A program made the translations under genes and the position numbers. Under the pieces are notes generated by a model that was not told where the DNA came from, did no database searches, and worked only from the letters and a program-made list of their open reading frames with translations. This document shows, piece after piece, positions 35,025 through 43,598 of a stretch of DNA of 64,000 bases. The stretch spans positions 1-64,000 of the forward strand of contig NZ_BDEP01000016.1 of assembly GCF_001662305.1 (NCBI RefSeq), written 5' to 3'. The DNA comes from Halomonas caseinilytica. Its GTDB lineage: Bacteria > Pseudomonadota > Gammaproteobacteria > Pseudomonadales > Halomonadaceae. Numbering within the stretch: the first letter of the stretch is position 1; every line of letters starts with the position of its first letter.

Positions 35025-35047
35025 TTATTCATGTTGAAGATTAATAA
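35025..35047. promoter_or_regulatory. 23-bp dyad between metR and metE (candidate MetR site)
   Basis: TTATTCATGTT-G-AAGATTAATAA, with the central pair positions, matches its own reverse complement at 9 of 11 base pairs, and its core TTCATGTTGAA is a typical LysR-type palindrome. It lies 12 bp from the metR start and about 70 bp before metE. The match to the textbook TGAA-N5-TTCA MetR box is not exact. Confidence 0.5.
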
Positions 35048-35116
35048 GTTTAGTTTGATTCAGTCGTGGTGGCTAGCGAGACTGGGCGGCATCGATCAAA
35101 CCGCTCGGGATTCACC

Positions 35117-37423
35117 ATGACGCTGACACACGTACTCGGTTATCCGCGCATCGGCGCGGACCGCGAATTGAAGAAAGCCACCGAAGCCTACTGGAAGGGT
35201 GAGCTCGATCGCCAGGCCCTCGAGGCCGAAGGGCGCGAGCTGCGCAGGCGCCACTGGGCGGCGCAGCGAGAAGCCGGCCTCGATCTGGTGACCGTGGGTG
35301 ACTTCGCCTTCTACGACCAGGTGCTCAATGTTTCGGTGCTGCTGGGGGCGGTGCCGGCGCGATTCGGCGCCGAAGACGAACTGGCCCGGGGCGAGGTGGA
35401 CCTGGACACGACCTTTCGCATGGCCCGGGGCCGAGCACCCAGCGGAGAGCCTGCCGCCGCCTGCGAGATGACCAAGTATTTCGATACCAACTATCACTAC
35501 CTGGTTCCCGAGCTGCATGCCGGACAACGCTTCCGGCTGGCCAGTTCGCGACTGTTCGACGAGGTCGAGGAAGCGAAAGCCGAGGGCCATGCGGTCAAGG
35601 TGGCGCTGACCGGTCCGCTGACCTGGCTGTGGCTGGGCAAGGCGCGTGGCGACAATGCCGAGGACGTCGATCGCCTCGCGTTGCTCGATGAGGTGCTGGC
35701 GGTCTATGGCCAGGTACTCACACGGCTCGCCGAGCAGGGCGTCGAATGGGTGCAACTCGACGAACCTGCCCTGGTGCAGGATCTGCCTGCGGATTGGCGG
35801 CAGGCCTTCGAGCGTGCCTATCATTACCTGCAGTCGGCGCCGGTCAAGCTGCTGCTGGCAACCTACTTCGGCGGGCTCGGGGACAATCTGTCGCTGGCCG
35901 TCGGCCTGCCGGTGGATGGCCTGCACCTCGATGCGGTCAGGGCGCCGGAGCAGGTCGACACGGTGGTGGATAGACTGCTGCCCCACAAGGTGCTGTCGCT
36001 GGGCGTCATCGATGGTCGCAACATCTGGCGGGCCGATCTGGTGGCGCTGCGCGAGCGCTTGGCGTCGGTCAAGGCGCGTCTGGGGGAGCGTCTCTGGGTG
36101 GCGCCGAGCTGCTCGTTGCTGCATGTGCCGGTGGATCTGGCCGCCGAGACCGAGCTCGATGCCGAGCTCAAGAGTTGGCTGGCCTTCGCCCGGCAGAAGC
36201 TCGACGAAACGGTGGTGCTGGGTCGCGCCCTGAGCGGTCGCCTCACGGCCAGCGACGAGGCCTTGCTCGCCGATGCCGCCGCGGCGCTGGCTGCACGCCG
36301 CGAGTCGCCGCGCATCCATCGTCCGGCCGTGGCTCAGCGTCTGTCGGCGGTGAGCCGCACCGACAGCGAGCGGGCGCATCCTTATATCGAGCGGGCACGA
36401 GCCCAGCGTCGGCACCTGGCGTTGCCGCTGTTTCCGACCACCACCATCGGCTCCTTCCCGCAAACCACCGAGATTCGCCAGACGCGTCGCGCCTACAAGC
36501 AGGGCGAGCTGTCCGCCGCCGACTATGAAGCGCGCATGCAGGCCGAGATCGCCGAGGCGGTGTCCCGCCAGCAAGCCCTGGGCCTCGATATGCTGGTCCA
36601 TGGCGAGGCCGAGCGTAACGACATGGTCGAGTACTTCGGCGAGCAGCTCGAGGGATTTGCCTTCACTCGCTTCGGCTGGGTGCAGAGCTATGGTTCTCGT
36701 TGCGTCAAGCCGCCGGTGCTGTTCGGCGATGTGGCGCGTCCCGAGCCGATGACCGTGCGCTGGAGCCGTTATGCCCAGTCGCTAACCGACAAGCCGATGA
36801 AGGGCATGCTCACGGGCCCGGTGACCATCCTGCAGTGGTCCTTCGTGCGCGATGACCAGCCCCGCGAGACCACCTGCCGGCAGATTGCCCTGGCCCTGCG
36901 TGACGAAGTGGCCGACCTGGAAGCGTCGGGCATTCGCGCCATCCAGATCGACGAGCCGGCGCTGCGCGAGGGACTGCCGTTGCGTCAGGCCGAGTGGCAG
37001 GGCTATCTCGACTGGGCGGTGGACTGCTTCCGGTTGAGCGCCGCCGTGGCCGATGATGCCACCCAGATCCACACTCACATGTGCTATTCGGAGTTCAATG
37101 ACATCATCGCTTCCATCGCCGCACTGGATGCCGATGTCATCACCATCGAGACTTCGCGGTCCGACATGGAGCTACTCGATGCCTTCCGCGATTTCGACTA
37201 TCCCAACGAGATCGGGCCGGGCGTCTACGATATCCATTCGCCGAACATTCCCGAGGTCGATTGGATGGTGCAACTGATGGAGAAAGCGGCCGAACGGATT
37301 CCCGTCGAGCGCCTCTGGGTCAATCCCGACTGTGGCCTCAAGACTCGTGGCTGGGCCGAGGTCGAGCCGGCCCTGGCCAACATGGTCGAGGCCGCACGGC
37401 AGCTGAGGCAGCGTCACGCCTGA
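35117..37423 (+). CDS. metE: Cobalamin-independent methionine synthase (MetE)
   Basis: A 768-residue enzyme that transfers a methyl group from 5-methyltetrahydropteroyl-triglutamate to homocysteine. The two-barrel architecture is complete: N-terminal [22 protein letters not shown], and C-terminal [30 protein letters not shown] and [11 protein letters not shown], which supply the zinc-binding His, Glu and Cys residues. The length fits E. coli MetE (753). ATG 35117 is used because [13 protein letters not shown] aligns with the family start. Regulation by MetR is likely. A perfect 9-bp hairpin (37449-37479) follows the stop. Confidence 0.95.
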   Translation: MTLTHVLGYPRIGADRELKKATEAYWKGELDRQALEAEGRELRRRHWAAQREAGLDLVTVGDFAFYDQVLNVSVLLGAVPARFGAEDELARGEVDLDTTFRMARGRAPSGEPAAACEMTKYFDTNYHYLVPELHAGQRFRLASSRLFDEVEEAKAEGHAVKVALTGPLTWLWLGKARGDNAEDVDRLALLDEVLAVYGQVLTRLAEQGVEWVQLDEPALVQDLPADWRQAFERAYHYLQSAPVKLLLATYFGGLGDNLSLAVGLPVDGLHLDAVRAPEQVDTVVDRLLPHKVLSLGVIDGRNIWRADLVALRERLASVKARLGERLWVAPSCSLLHVPVDLAAETELDAELKSWLAFARQKLDETVVLGRALSGRLTASDEALLADAAAALAARRESPRIHRPAVAQRLSAVSRTDSERAHPYIERARAQRRHLALPLFPTTTIGSFPQTTEIRQTRRAYKQGELSAADYEARMQAEIAEAVSRQQALGLDMLVHGEAERNDMVEYFGEQLEGFAFTRFGWVQSYGSRCVKPPVLFGDVARPEPMTVRWSRYAQSLTDKPMKGMLTGPVTILQWSFVRDDQPRETTCRQIALALRDEVADLEASGIRAIQIDEPALREGLPLRQAEWQGYLDWAVDCFRLSAAVADDATQIHTHMCYSEFNDIIASIAALDADVITIETSRSDMELLDAFRDFDYPNEIGPGVYDIHSPNIPEVDWMVQLMEKAAERIPVERLWVNPDCGLKTRGWAEVEPALANMVEAARQLRQRHA

Positions 37424-37448
37424 GCGGCAGGGAAATGCATGACAACGC

Positions 37449-37479
37449 GCCGCCGGACGAGGGCAAGTCCTCCGGCGGC
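37449..37479 (+). terminator. Terminator-like hairpin after metE
   Basis: GCCGCCGGA (37449-37457) pairs perfectly with TCCGGCGGC (37471-37479) across a 13-nt loop. It lies 25 bp after the metE stop. The T-run is poor (TGTTATCCTGT). Confidence 0.4.
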
Positions 37480-37527
37480 TGTTATCCTGTAGATTCGATG
37501 GACTTCAACTCTACAAGGATATTTGCC

Positions 37528-38268
37528 ATGCCTCGCCTTCCCGCCGTTGCCTTGCGACATCTCGGTGCTTCTCTGCTGGTTCTTGGCCTGGCCGGCTGTG
37601 CCACGTCCGCTCACGAGTCTGGCGTCGCGCCGCCGGATTTCGGAGGCTCCGACGATACGGCCAAGGCACCCCTGTTGCCTTCGGCGCTGTTTCCCGGTGA
37701 TGCCGAGCATTTCGTCGGCTGGCGCTGCATGCCGGACCAGGAACTGGTGACCGCCCATGACGAGAAGACGCTTCGCCTGTGGTCGGCACATGGCGCCTAT
37801 CGTCTGAGTCCGGCCGTGGTGGCCAGCGGTGCCCGTTACGAGCAGGGGGATTTGAGCTTCTGGTCAAAGGGTGAGGGGGCCGTGGTCGAGAACGACCGAG
37901 GTCGCCTGGAATGCCAGCAGGACACCCGACACCGCGTCCTGACCCGGGCGTCGCACCCCGGCGTGATGTTCCGGGCCAGTGGCAACGAGCCGGGATGGCA
38001 CATCGAGCTGGCCAATGACACGCCACGGATTGCCATGACGCTGGACTATGGCGATCGCGAAGTCACCTTGCCGTATCGCGTGACCTCGCTCGACAACGAG
38101 ACGGGGAGTGTGACACTGGCCAGCGGTCAGGCGGCGCGGCCTTTCGAACTGCGCATCGAGGCGCGAGCCTGTTTCGACGACATGAGCGGGCAGCCCTGGC
38201 CGGCCCGGGTGACTCTGACGTTGAATGATCGGGTGTATCGGGGGTGTGGGCAAGGCATCGCCCCTTAA
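37528..38268 (+). CDS. Lipoprotein with MliC-type and COG3650 domains
   Basis: A 246-residue envelope protein. A lipoprotein signal ends in LAGC with Cys24. The first domain (about 67-130: WRCMPDQELVTAHDEKTLRLW to GRLECQQD) resembles MliC, the membrane-bound inhibitor of c-type lysozyme. The second (about 150-240, beginning FRASGNEPGWHIEL and containing CFDDMSGQPWPARV and RGCGQGI) is the COG3650 domain of unknown function. Defence against host or environmental lysozyme is a reasonable guess for the first domain only. The ATG at 37528 replaces a much longer in-frame reading that overlaps metE; AAGGAT lies just upstream. Confidence 0.8.
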   Translation: MPRLPAVALRHLGASLLVLGLAGCATSAHESGVAPPDFGGSDDTAKAPLLPSALFPGDAEHFVGWRCMPDQELVTAHDEKTLRLWSAHGAYRLSPAVVASGARYEQGDLSFWSKGEGAVVENDRGRLECQQDTRHRVLTRASHPGVMFRASGNEPGWHIELANDTPRIAMTLDYGDREVTLPYRVTSLDNETGSVTLASGQAARPFELRIEARACFDDMSGQPWPARVTLTLNDRVYRGCGQGIAP

Positions 38269-38418
38269 GATGTGGGGAAAGTGTCTGCGCTCGGTTATAC
38301 GGCGTTAAACATCAGCTCAGAGTGCTCATTTACGTCTTGCAACTCCGCCTCTTCGCTGATTTTTGCCTTGTCTAGCCTTCGCTCGCCGGCTTTTCGACAT
38401 TCCGCATGAGATACCTTG

Positions 38419-38483
38419 TTCGAATGTTTCGAAAGTTAGGTGCGGTTTTTCCCGCTTATCATCGACAAAAACGAACATATACT
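38419..38483 (+). promoter_or_regulatory. Candidate azoR promoter and repeat TTCGAA-TGT-TTCGAA
   Basis: TTATCA (38456-38461) and TATACT (38478-38483) are spaced by 16 bp and match -35 and -10 hexamers at 4/6 and 5/6 positions. About 22 bp upstream lies TTCGAA-TGT-TTCGAA (38419-38433), two palindromic hexamers 3 bp apart. This is a plausible regulator site for the azoR gene, whose start is 41 bp after the -10. Confidence 0.45.
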
Positions 38484-38524
38484 GGTGATCATTCTTCCAT
38501 GCCTGCTGTATGAAGGAGATCACC

Positions 38525-39127
38525 ATGACCACTCGCGTTCTCGTTCTGACGTCTTCCATCCTCGATGGCAATTCCCTGGCACTGGCCGAGCATTTCAAGG
38601 CTCAGCTTGCCGGGCGGGATGACGTTGCCATCACCACCCGCGACCTGATCGCCGATGAGCTGCCGCACCTGGGGCTGCCGGAGCTTTCCAGCTGGCAGGT
38701 GCCGGCGGACGAGCGCACGCCCGAGCAGCGTGAACTGGCGGCGCGTTCCGATGCCTTGATCGATGAGCTCCAGGCGCATGATGTCCTGGTGCTGGCGGTG
38801 CCACTCTACAACCTGGGCATTCCGTCACAGATGAAGGCCTGGTTCGATCGCATCCTGCGCGCTGGCGTCACTTTCCGCTATACCGAAGCGGGACCTCAGG
38901 GGCTGATCGAGGGCAAGCGAGCGGCAATCCTCGCGGCTCGTGGCGGCCAGTACGCCGGTACTGAGCTCGACAGTCAGACGCCGCATCTCAAGCACATGCT
39001 CGGACTGATCGGCATCACCGAGGTCGATACCGTATTCGCCGAGGGACTGGCCATGGGCGAGGCGCAGCGCGACGCTGCCATGGGTGAGGCACGTCAGGCG
39101 ATCGACGGGCTGGTGGCACGCCTCTGA
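38525..39127 (+). CDS. azoR: FMN-dependent NADH-azoreductase / NAD(P)H quinone oxidoreductase
   Basis: A 200-residue flavodoxin-fold reductase of the AzoR family, which reduces quinones and azo compounds with NADH and FMN, protecting against electrophile or quinone stress. The FMN-phosphate loop is TSSILDGNSLALAEHF (9-24). The segments LAVPLYNLGIPSQMKAWFDRI and AILAARGGQYAG are family hallmarks, and length is typical. ATG 38525 has GGAG 6 nt upstream, and a promoter-like pair sits 41 bp upstream. The 3' end runs into a bidirectional hairpin that lies inside the coding sequence of the convergent hydrolase gene. Confidence 0.87.
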   Translation: MTTRVLVLTSSILDGNSLALAEHFKAQLAGRDDVAITTRDLIADELPHLGLPELSSWQVPADERTPEQRELAARSDALIDELQAHDVLVLAVPLYNLGIPSQMKAWFDRILRAGVTFRYTEAGPQGLIEGKRAAILAARGGQYAGTELDSQTPHLKHMLGLIGITEVDTVFAEGLAMGEAQRDAAMGEARQAIDGLVARL

Positions 39128-39132
39128 GGCGT

Positions 39133-40266
39133 CTATCCCGGTTCGGAGGAGTCGGCGGGCGGTCTTTCGGCCGCCCGCCTTTCGTCATGTGGTGGTCGGC
39201 GGCACGGAGCCGGCACCTCGACGATCCATTCTCGGGGTACGAAATGACTGGTGCATAGCATGGGGTCCGGTGCCAGGATACGCCCGACGAGACGGCCCAT
39301 GGCGGCGCGGTCGTTGCCACGCGCTTCGGTCAGTTGGCGGGTCGTCGGCAAGACACGCCACGCGGAAGCCTGGCGGTCGGCAAGCGCGTAGCGAAACGGA
39401 TGAAAGCCCGGGAAGCCGAGCCTGAGATCGGTGGCCACCAGGCGTTCCCGGTCGCCTCGGGCGACGATGTCGTAGCGGAGGAACGGGCCGGCGAACCAGT
39501 CCAGGCGTTGCCCGGCCTGGCTGGTCAGGGCCGACGATTCCAGCGCGGCCCCGCGCGAGAAGGTTTCCAGCACCGGTGGATGATCGCCATCGAAGACGCC
39601 GATCAGTGCTTCATGATAATTGCCACCCTCGATGAGGGTGGCGCGCCACAGCAGAATGTTGAAAGGTGTCGGTTGCACCAGGCGCGGGGCGTCGGTGAGG
39701 CCGCGTTTGGCCAGAACCGGCGCCAGGCGATGCTCTACCAGCGTCTTGGCGCCCAGCGAGGCAACCAGGTAGGCACAGGACAAGGCCAGCCCCCAGGCTG
39801 GGGCGCGATATCCATTGCCGGTGACCAGCGCCACGATGATGCCAGCCAGCAACGGCAGGCTGTAGAAGGGATCGATGATGAACACCAGAGGCCACGCCGT
39901 GGGACGGATATCCAGGGGCCACCAGATCTGGGTTCCGTAGGTGGTCAGGGCATCGAGCAATGGATGGGTCATCAGGCAGAGGCCGAAGAACAGCAGCCAA
40001 CGACCGAGGCCGATCTCGAGCCGTGGTGCCAATCGTCGGGCGAGCAGGGCCAGGGCCGTTGCCAGGCCGGCGAGCACGAACAGCGAGTGGCTGAACCCCC
40101 GATGACGCGTGACATTGGCCACCGCATCGCCGTAATCGATGACCACATCCAGATCCGGCAGGGTTCCCAACACGGCACCGAACAGCACGGCCCGGCGTCC
40201 CAGGCGTCGGCCCAGCATGACGCCGCCGATGGCCGCCCCGAGGGCGGCTTGGGTCACCGAATCCAT
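39133..40266 (-). CDS. YdjM/DUF457-type membrane metal-dependent hydrolase
   Basis: A 377-residue inner-membrane protein with an N-terminal domain of about five helices. Conserved motifs are GTLPDLDVVID, TRHRGFSHSLFVL and MTHPLLDALTTYGTQ, whose His, Asp and Ser residues suit a metal-dependent hydrolase; the substrate is unknown. Members include YdjM of E. coli, which belongs to the SOS regulon. The C-terminal ~180 residues form a soluble domain, ending with an Arg/Glu/Pro-rich tail. It begins 7 nt after the tag stop codon, so the two are an operon. I see no LexA box upstream of tag. Confidence 0.82.
   Translation of the reverse strand: MDSVTQAALGAAIGGVMLGRRLGRRAVLFGAVLGTLPDLDVVIDYGDAVANVTRHRGFSHSLFVLAGLATALALLARRLAPRLEIGLGRWLLFFGLCLMTHPLLDALTTYGTQIWWPLDIRPTAWPLVFIIDPFYSLPLLAGIIVALVTGNGYRAPAWGLALSCAYLVASLGAKTLVEHRLAPVLAKRGLTDAPRLVQPTPFNILLWRATLIEGGNYHEALIGVFDGDHPPVLETFSRGAALESSALTSQAGQRLDWFAGPFLRYDIVARGDRERLVATDLRLGFPGFHPFRYALADRQASAWRVLPTTRQLTEARGNDRAAMGRLVGRILAPDPMLCTSHFVPREWIVEVPAPCRRPPHDERRAAERPPADSSEPG
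39154..39179. terminator. Bidirectional hairpin at the azoR/hydrolase junction
   Basis: GGCGGGCGG (39154-39162) pairs with CCGCCCGCC (39171-39179), 8-nt loop, then TTTCGTC. It terminates azoR on the plus strand but lies inside the 3' coding part of the convergent gene. Confidence 0.55.
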
Positions 40267-40273
40267 GACGCGC

Positions 40274-40813
40274 TCATGCCTCGCGACTCCAGGGCGGTGC
40301 GGCGGCGAGGATACGACGCTGTATCGGGCAATCGTCGCGATGGGCGCCGGGCAGATATCCCGTGCTCATCAGGAACTCGCCGACGATCTCGGGACCGGTG
40401 AAGCGGAAGGTTCGCTTGAACAGCTTTATCCAGTCGGCGTGGGGGAGCGGGTGGTGCCTGTCCAGCCAGGCACGGAAACTGCCATGTTCCTCGCGCAATG
40501 TCTGGATCACGCCGGCATTGTGGATCACGGCATCGACCTTCAGGCGGTTGCGGATGATGCCGGCGTCGCTCAGCAGGCGGGCCCGCTCCGCGTCACCGTA
40601 GGCAGCCACCCGGTCGATGGCGAAGCCCTCGAAAGCCGAGCGGAAAGCATCGCGCTTCTTCAGGATGGTGAGCCACGATAGTCCGGCCTGGTTGATTTCC
40701 AGGACCAGACGCTCGAAGAGGGTGTCGTCGTCTTCCACCGGGAAGCCATATTCGTGATCATGGTAGGGGCCATGAAACGGGTGGGCCGGTGCCAGGTCAC
40801 AATAGTCGCTCAT
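40274..40813 (-). CDS. tag: DNA-3-methyladenine glycosylase I (Tag)
   Basis: A 179-residue glycosylase that excises 3-methyladenine from DNA, a first step of base excision repair. The zinc-site residues of Tag are present: Cys5, His18, His158 and Cys162, with the same 4-residue spacing of the last pair as in E. coli. HDHEYGFP, LEINQAGLSWLTILKKRDAFR and the helix-hairpin-helix region around AGIIRNRLKVDAVIHNA are further hallmarks. ATG 40813 sets a normal family length. The hydrolase follows 7 nt downstream; gloA is divergent with 81 bp between. Confidence 0.93.
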   Translation of the reverse strand: MSDYCDLAPAHPFHGPYHDHEYGFPVEDDDTLFERLVLEINQAGLSWLTILKKRDAFRSAFEGFAIDRVAAYGDAERARLLSDAGIIRNRLKVDAVIHNAGVIQTLREEHGSFRAWLDRHHPLPHADWIKLFKRTFRFTGPEIVGEFLMSTGYLPGAHRDDCPIQRRILAAAPPWSREA

Positions 40814-40894
40814 GGGGCATCGATCTCGTCGCGGTGATGGCGGATCGGTGACAGAATGCCCCCATTCGCTCCCACTGTGAACAAGGAGATTCTC

Positions 40895-41335
40895 ATGCAA
40901 TACCTGCATACCATGGTTCGGGTCGCCGATCTCGACGCCTCCCTGCATTTCTATTGCGACCTGCTGGGGCTCAAGGAGGTGCGTCGCAAGGAGAGTGAAA
41001 AGGGACGCTTCACCCTGGTATTTCTCGCCGCTCCCGCTGACGAGTCGCGTTCGACGGAGCTGCAGGCCCCGGAGCTCGAGTTGACCTATAACTGGGACCC
41101 GGAAACCTATACCGGCGGACGCAACTTTGGCCACCTAGCCTATCGTGTCGATGATATCTATGCGCTGTGCCAGCACCTGCAGGACAACGGCGTGACCATC
41201 AACCGGCCGCCTCGCGATGGCCACATGGCCTTCGTGCGCAGCCCTGATGGCATCTCCGTCGAGCTGTTGCAGGCCGGTGAACCCCAGGAGCCGCGGGAAC
41301 CCTGGGCGTCCATGGAGAATACCGGCACCTGGTGA
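40895..41335 (+). CDS. gloA: Lactoylglutathione lyase (glyoxalase I)
   Basis: A 146-residue VOC-superfamily enzyme. The metal ligands of GloA are all visible: His5 (MQYLHTMVRV), Glu62, His80 (NFGHLAYRV) and Glu123 (SVELLQ), spaced as in E. coli GloA. It would convert the hemithioacetal of methylglyoxal and glutathione to S-lactoylglutathione. RBS AAGGAG lies 8 nt before ATG 40895. It has a slightly longer C-terminus than E. coli GloA (135 residues). Glyoxalase I is the best reading; other VOC members rarely keep all four ligands and this N-terminus. Confidence 0.85.
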   Translation: MQYLHTMVRVADLDASLHFYCDLLGLKEVRRKESEKGRFTLVFLAAPADESRSTELQAPELELTYNWDPETYTGGRNFGHLAYRVDDIYALCQHLQDNGVTINRPPRDGHMAFVRSPDGISVELLQAGEPQEPREPWASMENTGTW

Positions 41336-41403
41336 GGTGTCGCCTTCGGGCCGCCTTGCCACGCATGTGGCATCGGCCCGCTGGCGTTGCCTGTCGAGCG
41401 GTG

Positions 41404-41808
41404 TCAGTCGGGACGGACGGCCATGCGTCCGCTGCCGAGGAAGACCAGGGCCAGGGCACTGAACAGGAACATGCCTTGCAGCTCCAGCGCCCAGCCGCCG
41501 CTGTCCCCGAGCTGGAAGAGTTCGCCCATGTGCACCAGGACGATGGCGACCAGCATGTTGCCGGCCATCAGTAGTCCCGCCAGCCGAGTCTGCCAGCCGA
41601 GGATGGCCATCGCCGGGGCCAGCACCTCGCCGAGCAGCACGCCATACGCCAGCCATGACGGGAGTCCTTGATTGGCCAACAGGTTCTCGATCCACCCCAG
41701 GGTGCCGGGATCGAGCAGCTTGGCGATGCCATGGAGCAGAATCAGTCCGCCCACGGCGAGACGCAGGATCAGTTTGCCGAGGGCGTCGTTGCGCAGCGCG
41801 TCGAGCAT
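41404..41808 (-). CDS. DoxX family membrane protein
   Basis: A 134-residue inner-membrane protein with four predicted helices. LILRLAVGGLILLHGIAKLLDP near the N-terminus and VLLGEVLAPAMAILGWQTRLAGLL in the middle are typical of the DoxX family. DoxX-like proteins have been linked to redox or quinone processes and to oxidative stress in some bacteria, but no general function is known. ATG 41808 is preceded by GAGGAAGG. It is convergent with gloA and divergent from the META lipoprotein gene. Confidence 0.85.
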   Translation of the reverse strand: MLDALRNDALGKLILRLAVGGLILLHGIAKLLDPGTLGWIENLLANQGLPSWLAYGVLLGEVLAPAMAILGWQTRLAGLLMAGNMLVAIVLVHMGELFQLGDSGGWALELQGMFLFSALALVFLGSGRMAVRPD

Positions 41809-41932
41809 GAGGCCTTCCTCTCATCGAATTGGGTAGTACCAGCATTGTCCCGATTACCGTGCTGGGGCAAGCTGATGCGTCCATGCGGGATCTCCCTGAC
41901 CCGCATTCTCCAGCCGCAAGGAAGATAGCACG

Positions 41933-42376
41933 ATGACCATGACGTTACGCCGTATCCTGATGATGACCGCCATCGCCGCGGGGCTCGCCGGTTGTGCCAG
42001 CGGGCCGGACCCCGACGTCTCGCCGGACGGTGAGGTCTCGGGGGCAGTGGTGGGGCCGCGCTGGAATCTGTTGCTGGTAGGCACCAGCGAGCGGCTCGAC
42101 CTGTCGCCCACACCGCATTTCCGGATCACGCCCGATGGTCGGGTCAGCGGCCATGACGGCTGCAATCAGTTTGGTGGCAGCGTCGAGCTGGGCGACAAGA
42201 ATCGCATCGAGTTCGGCGAGCTCCGATCCACCATGATGGCGTGTCCGAACATGCAGGACGCCAAGCGTGTCACGGACATGCTCGATGAGGCTTACCGTTA
42301 TCTGATCGACCACGACAGGCTGGTGTTCTTCGGTCCCGATCAGCGCGTGCTGGGAGGTTTTCAGCGCGCCGATTGA
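41933..42376 (+). CDS. META/HslJ-type lipoprotein
   Basis: A 147-residue lipoprotein with signal peptide and lipobox LAGC (Cys21). The mature part is a META domain, seen in WNLLLVGTSERL, FRITPDGRVSGHDGCNQFGGSV and LRSTMMACPNMQDAKR, as in HslJ, a heat-inducible outer-membrane protein associated with novobiocin resistance. The precise role is not known. ATG 41933 has AAGGAAG 7 nt upstream; ATG 41939 is an alternative. The gene ends in a strong hairpin (42401-42425) shared with the convergent thioredoxin-like gene. Confidence 0.85.
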   Translation: MTMTLRRILMMTAIAAGLAGCASGPDPDVSPDGEVSGAVVGPRWNLLLVGTSERLDLSPTPHFRITPDGRVSGHDGCNQFGGSVELGDKNRIEFGELRSTMMACPNMQDAKRVTDMLDEAYRYLIDHDRLVFFGPDQRVLGGFQRAD

Positions 42377-42400
42377 CCGGTAACCGGCTGGCAGGAGTAC

Positions 42401-42425
42401 CTCGGCCGCCCTGGGGGCGGCCGAG
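42401..42425. terminator. Bidirectional hairpin between two convergent genes
   Basis: CTCGGCCGCC (42401-42410) pairs perfectly with GGCGGCCGAG (42416-42425), 5-nt loop. It lies between the META lipoprotein and the CnoX-like gene. There is no clear T-run on either side. Confidence 0.5.
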
Positions 42426-42441
42426 TGTGAGAGCCCGAAGC

Positions 42442-43380
42442 TCAGTAGAGCAGAGCGAACAGCTTGCGCCGATAGGCAACGGTCAGAGGATGGTCGGCGC
42501 CCAGGGCATCGAAGACGCGCAGAAGCGTCTTGCGGGCGGCATCGTCACCGTAGGCGCGATCCGAGCGCATCACTGCCAGCAGACCTTCGAGGCCGGCTTC
42601 GTACTGGCCATCGGCGACCTGGCGCAGGGCGCGCTGATAGCGGGCGTCACTATCGTCACGATCACCCAGGGCGGCAATCTCCTCGGCGGAAAGCGCCTGT
42701 TCACCAAATTCGATGCTGGCACGAACGCCTCGCGCCGGTGCGGCATCGCGTTCTTCCGGCGGCAGGGCCTCGAGCAGCTGCCGGGCTTGTTGTGGCTCGC
42801 CGTCGGCCACCAGAGCGCGGGCCAGTTCCACCTGATAGGCGGTATGGTCGGGCCATTGCTGTACCAACTCTTCATAGATGCGACGGGCTGTGGCGCTGTC
42901 CCCTGCCTCAAGGGCAGCGGCGGCCTGCTCTTCGGGCGTTTGCTGTGCACCCTCGGGCGCCTGGAAATACTTGCCGAGCCACTCGCGGACTTGCTGTTCC
43001 GGTTGCGCGCCCTGGAGCTGATCCACCAGGCCACCCTGGCTGACGAGCTTGACGTCCGGTACTGACTGGACGCCCAGTTGGCCCGCGATATCCGGGCTGT
43101 CGTCGATGTTGAGCTTGCCGAGGATGAAGGCGCCGCCGTGCTCCCGGGTGAGCTTCTCCAGCACGGGGACCTGCTGCTTGCTGGGCTCCGACGAGGGCGC
43201 CCAGCAGCACAGCAGCACGGGAACCTGCATGGAGGCCTCGAGCAACTGCTGGATATTGCCGCGGTCGACATCGATGATGATATCGGCGTCGGATGGCTGG
43301 CCCTGGGATGGGGCGGTGTTCTGTTCCGCGTCGCCGCTGGGAGTGAGCGGCTCGCCGGTGCGTGGGTCGACGATCGGCAT
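42442..43380 (-). CDS. cnoX: CnoX/YbbN-type thioredoxin-TPR protein lacking the CXXC
   Basis: A 312-residue protein with a thioredoxin fold (about 33-140) followed by tetratricopeptide-like repeats (about 150-310), the layout of CnoX (YbbN), a chaperedoxin that protects substrates and hands them to GroEL or DnaK. The redox motif is absent: where thioredoxin has W-C-G-P-C-K this one reads Ser64-Glu-Pro-Ser67-Lys68 after Trp60. So it cannot do disulfide chemistry at that site and must act as a holdase or adaptor. Cys58 and Cys59 lie just before. ATG 43380 gives the family N-terminus MPIVDPRTGEP. Confidence 0.82.
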   Translation of the reverse strand: MPIVDPRTGEPLTPSGDAEQNTAPSQGQPSDADIIIDVDRGNIQQLLEASMQVPVLLCCWAPSSEPSKQQVPVLEKLTREHGGAFILGKLNIDDSPDIAGQLGVQSVPDVKLVSQGGLVDQLQGAQPEQQVREWLGKYFQAPEGAQQTPEEQAAAALEAGDSATARRIYEELVQQWPDHTAYQVELARALVADGEPQQARQLLEALPPEERDAAPARGVRASIEFGEQALSAEEIAALGDRDDSDARYQRALRQVADGQYEAGLEGLLAVMRSDRAYGDDAARKTLLRVFDALGADHPLTVAYRRKLFALLY

Positions 43381-43570
43381 GATATTCAGGCCTTGAATGC
43401 GAGTGAGTTTGCCATGGAAGATGCGGGTGAAGCGGGTTGGATTCAAGGGGCGGAACGATACGACCTTGCTGGCCCTTGTCATCGAGGGGCCGATGTTGCT
43501 TCCTGGATGTTGGTTCGTTCTTTTTACTAATGGTGAGGCCGGAGTGTCCGTTCCCCTCATGACTCGCCTA

Positions 43571-43587
43571 TGAGCTGGCCCAGCTCA
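43571..43587. repeat. 17-bp perfect palindrome downstream of xylR
   Basis: TGAGCTGG-C-CCAGCTCA lies 12 bp after the xylR stop. It may be part of a weak terminator or a protein-binding site; neither is shown. Confidence 0.3.
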
Positions 43588-43598
43588 GGGCATCTGCC

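Noticed and set aside
35014-35116. Cobalamin riboswitch before metE
   Set aside because: The whole metR-metE gap is 103 bp, too short for a cobalamin riboswitch, and no B12-box sequence is visible.
37261-37527. Longer version of the MliC/COG3650 lipoprotein
   Set aside because: The extra N-terminus overlaps metE and would bury the lipoprotein signal that starts cleanly at ATG 37528.
40814-40894. LexA box before tag and the YdjM-type hydrolase
   Set aside because: The hydrolase family includes an SOS gene in E. coli, but no CTGT-N8-ACAG sequence is present in the 81-bp gap.
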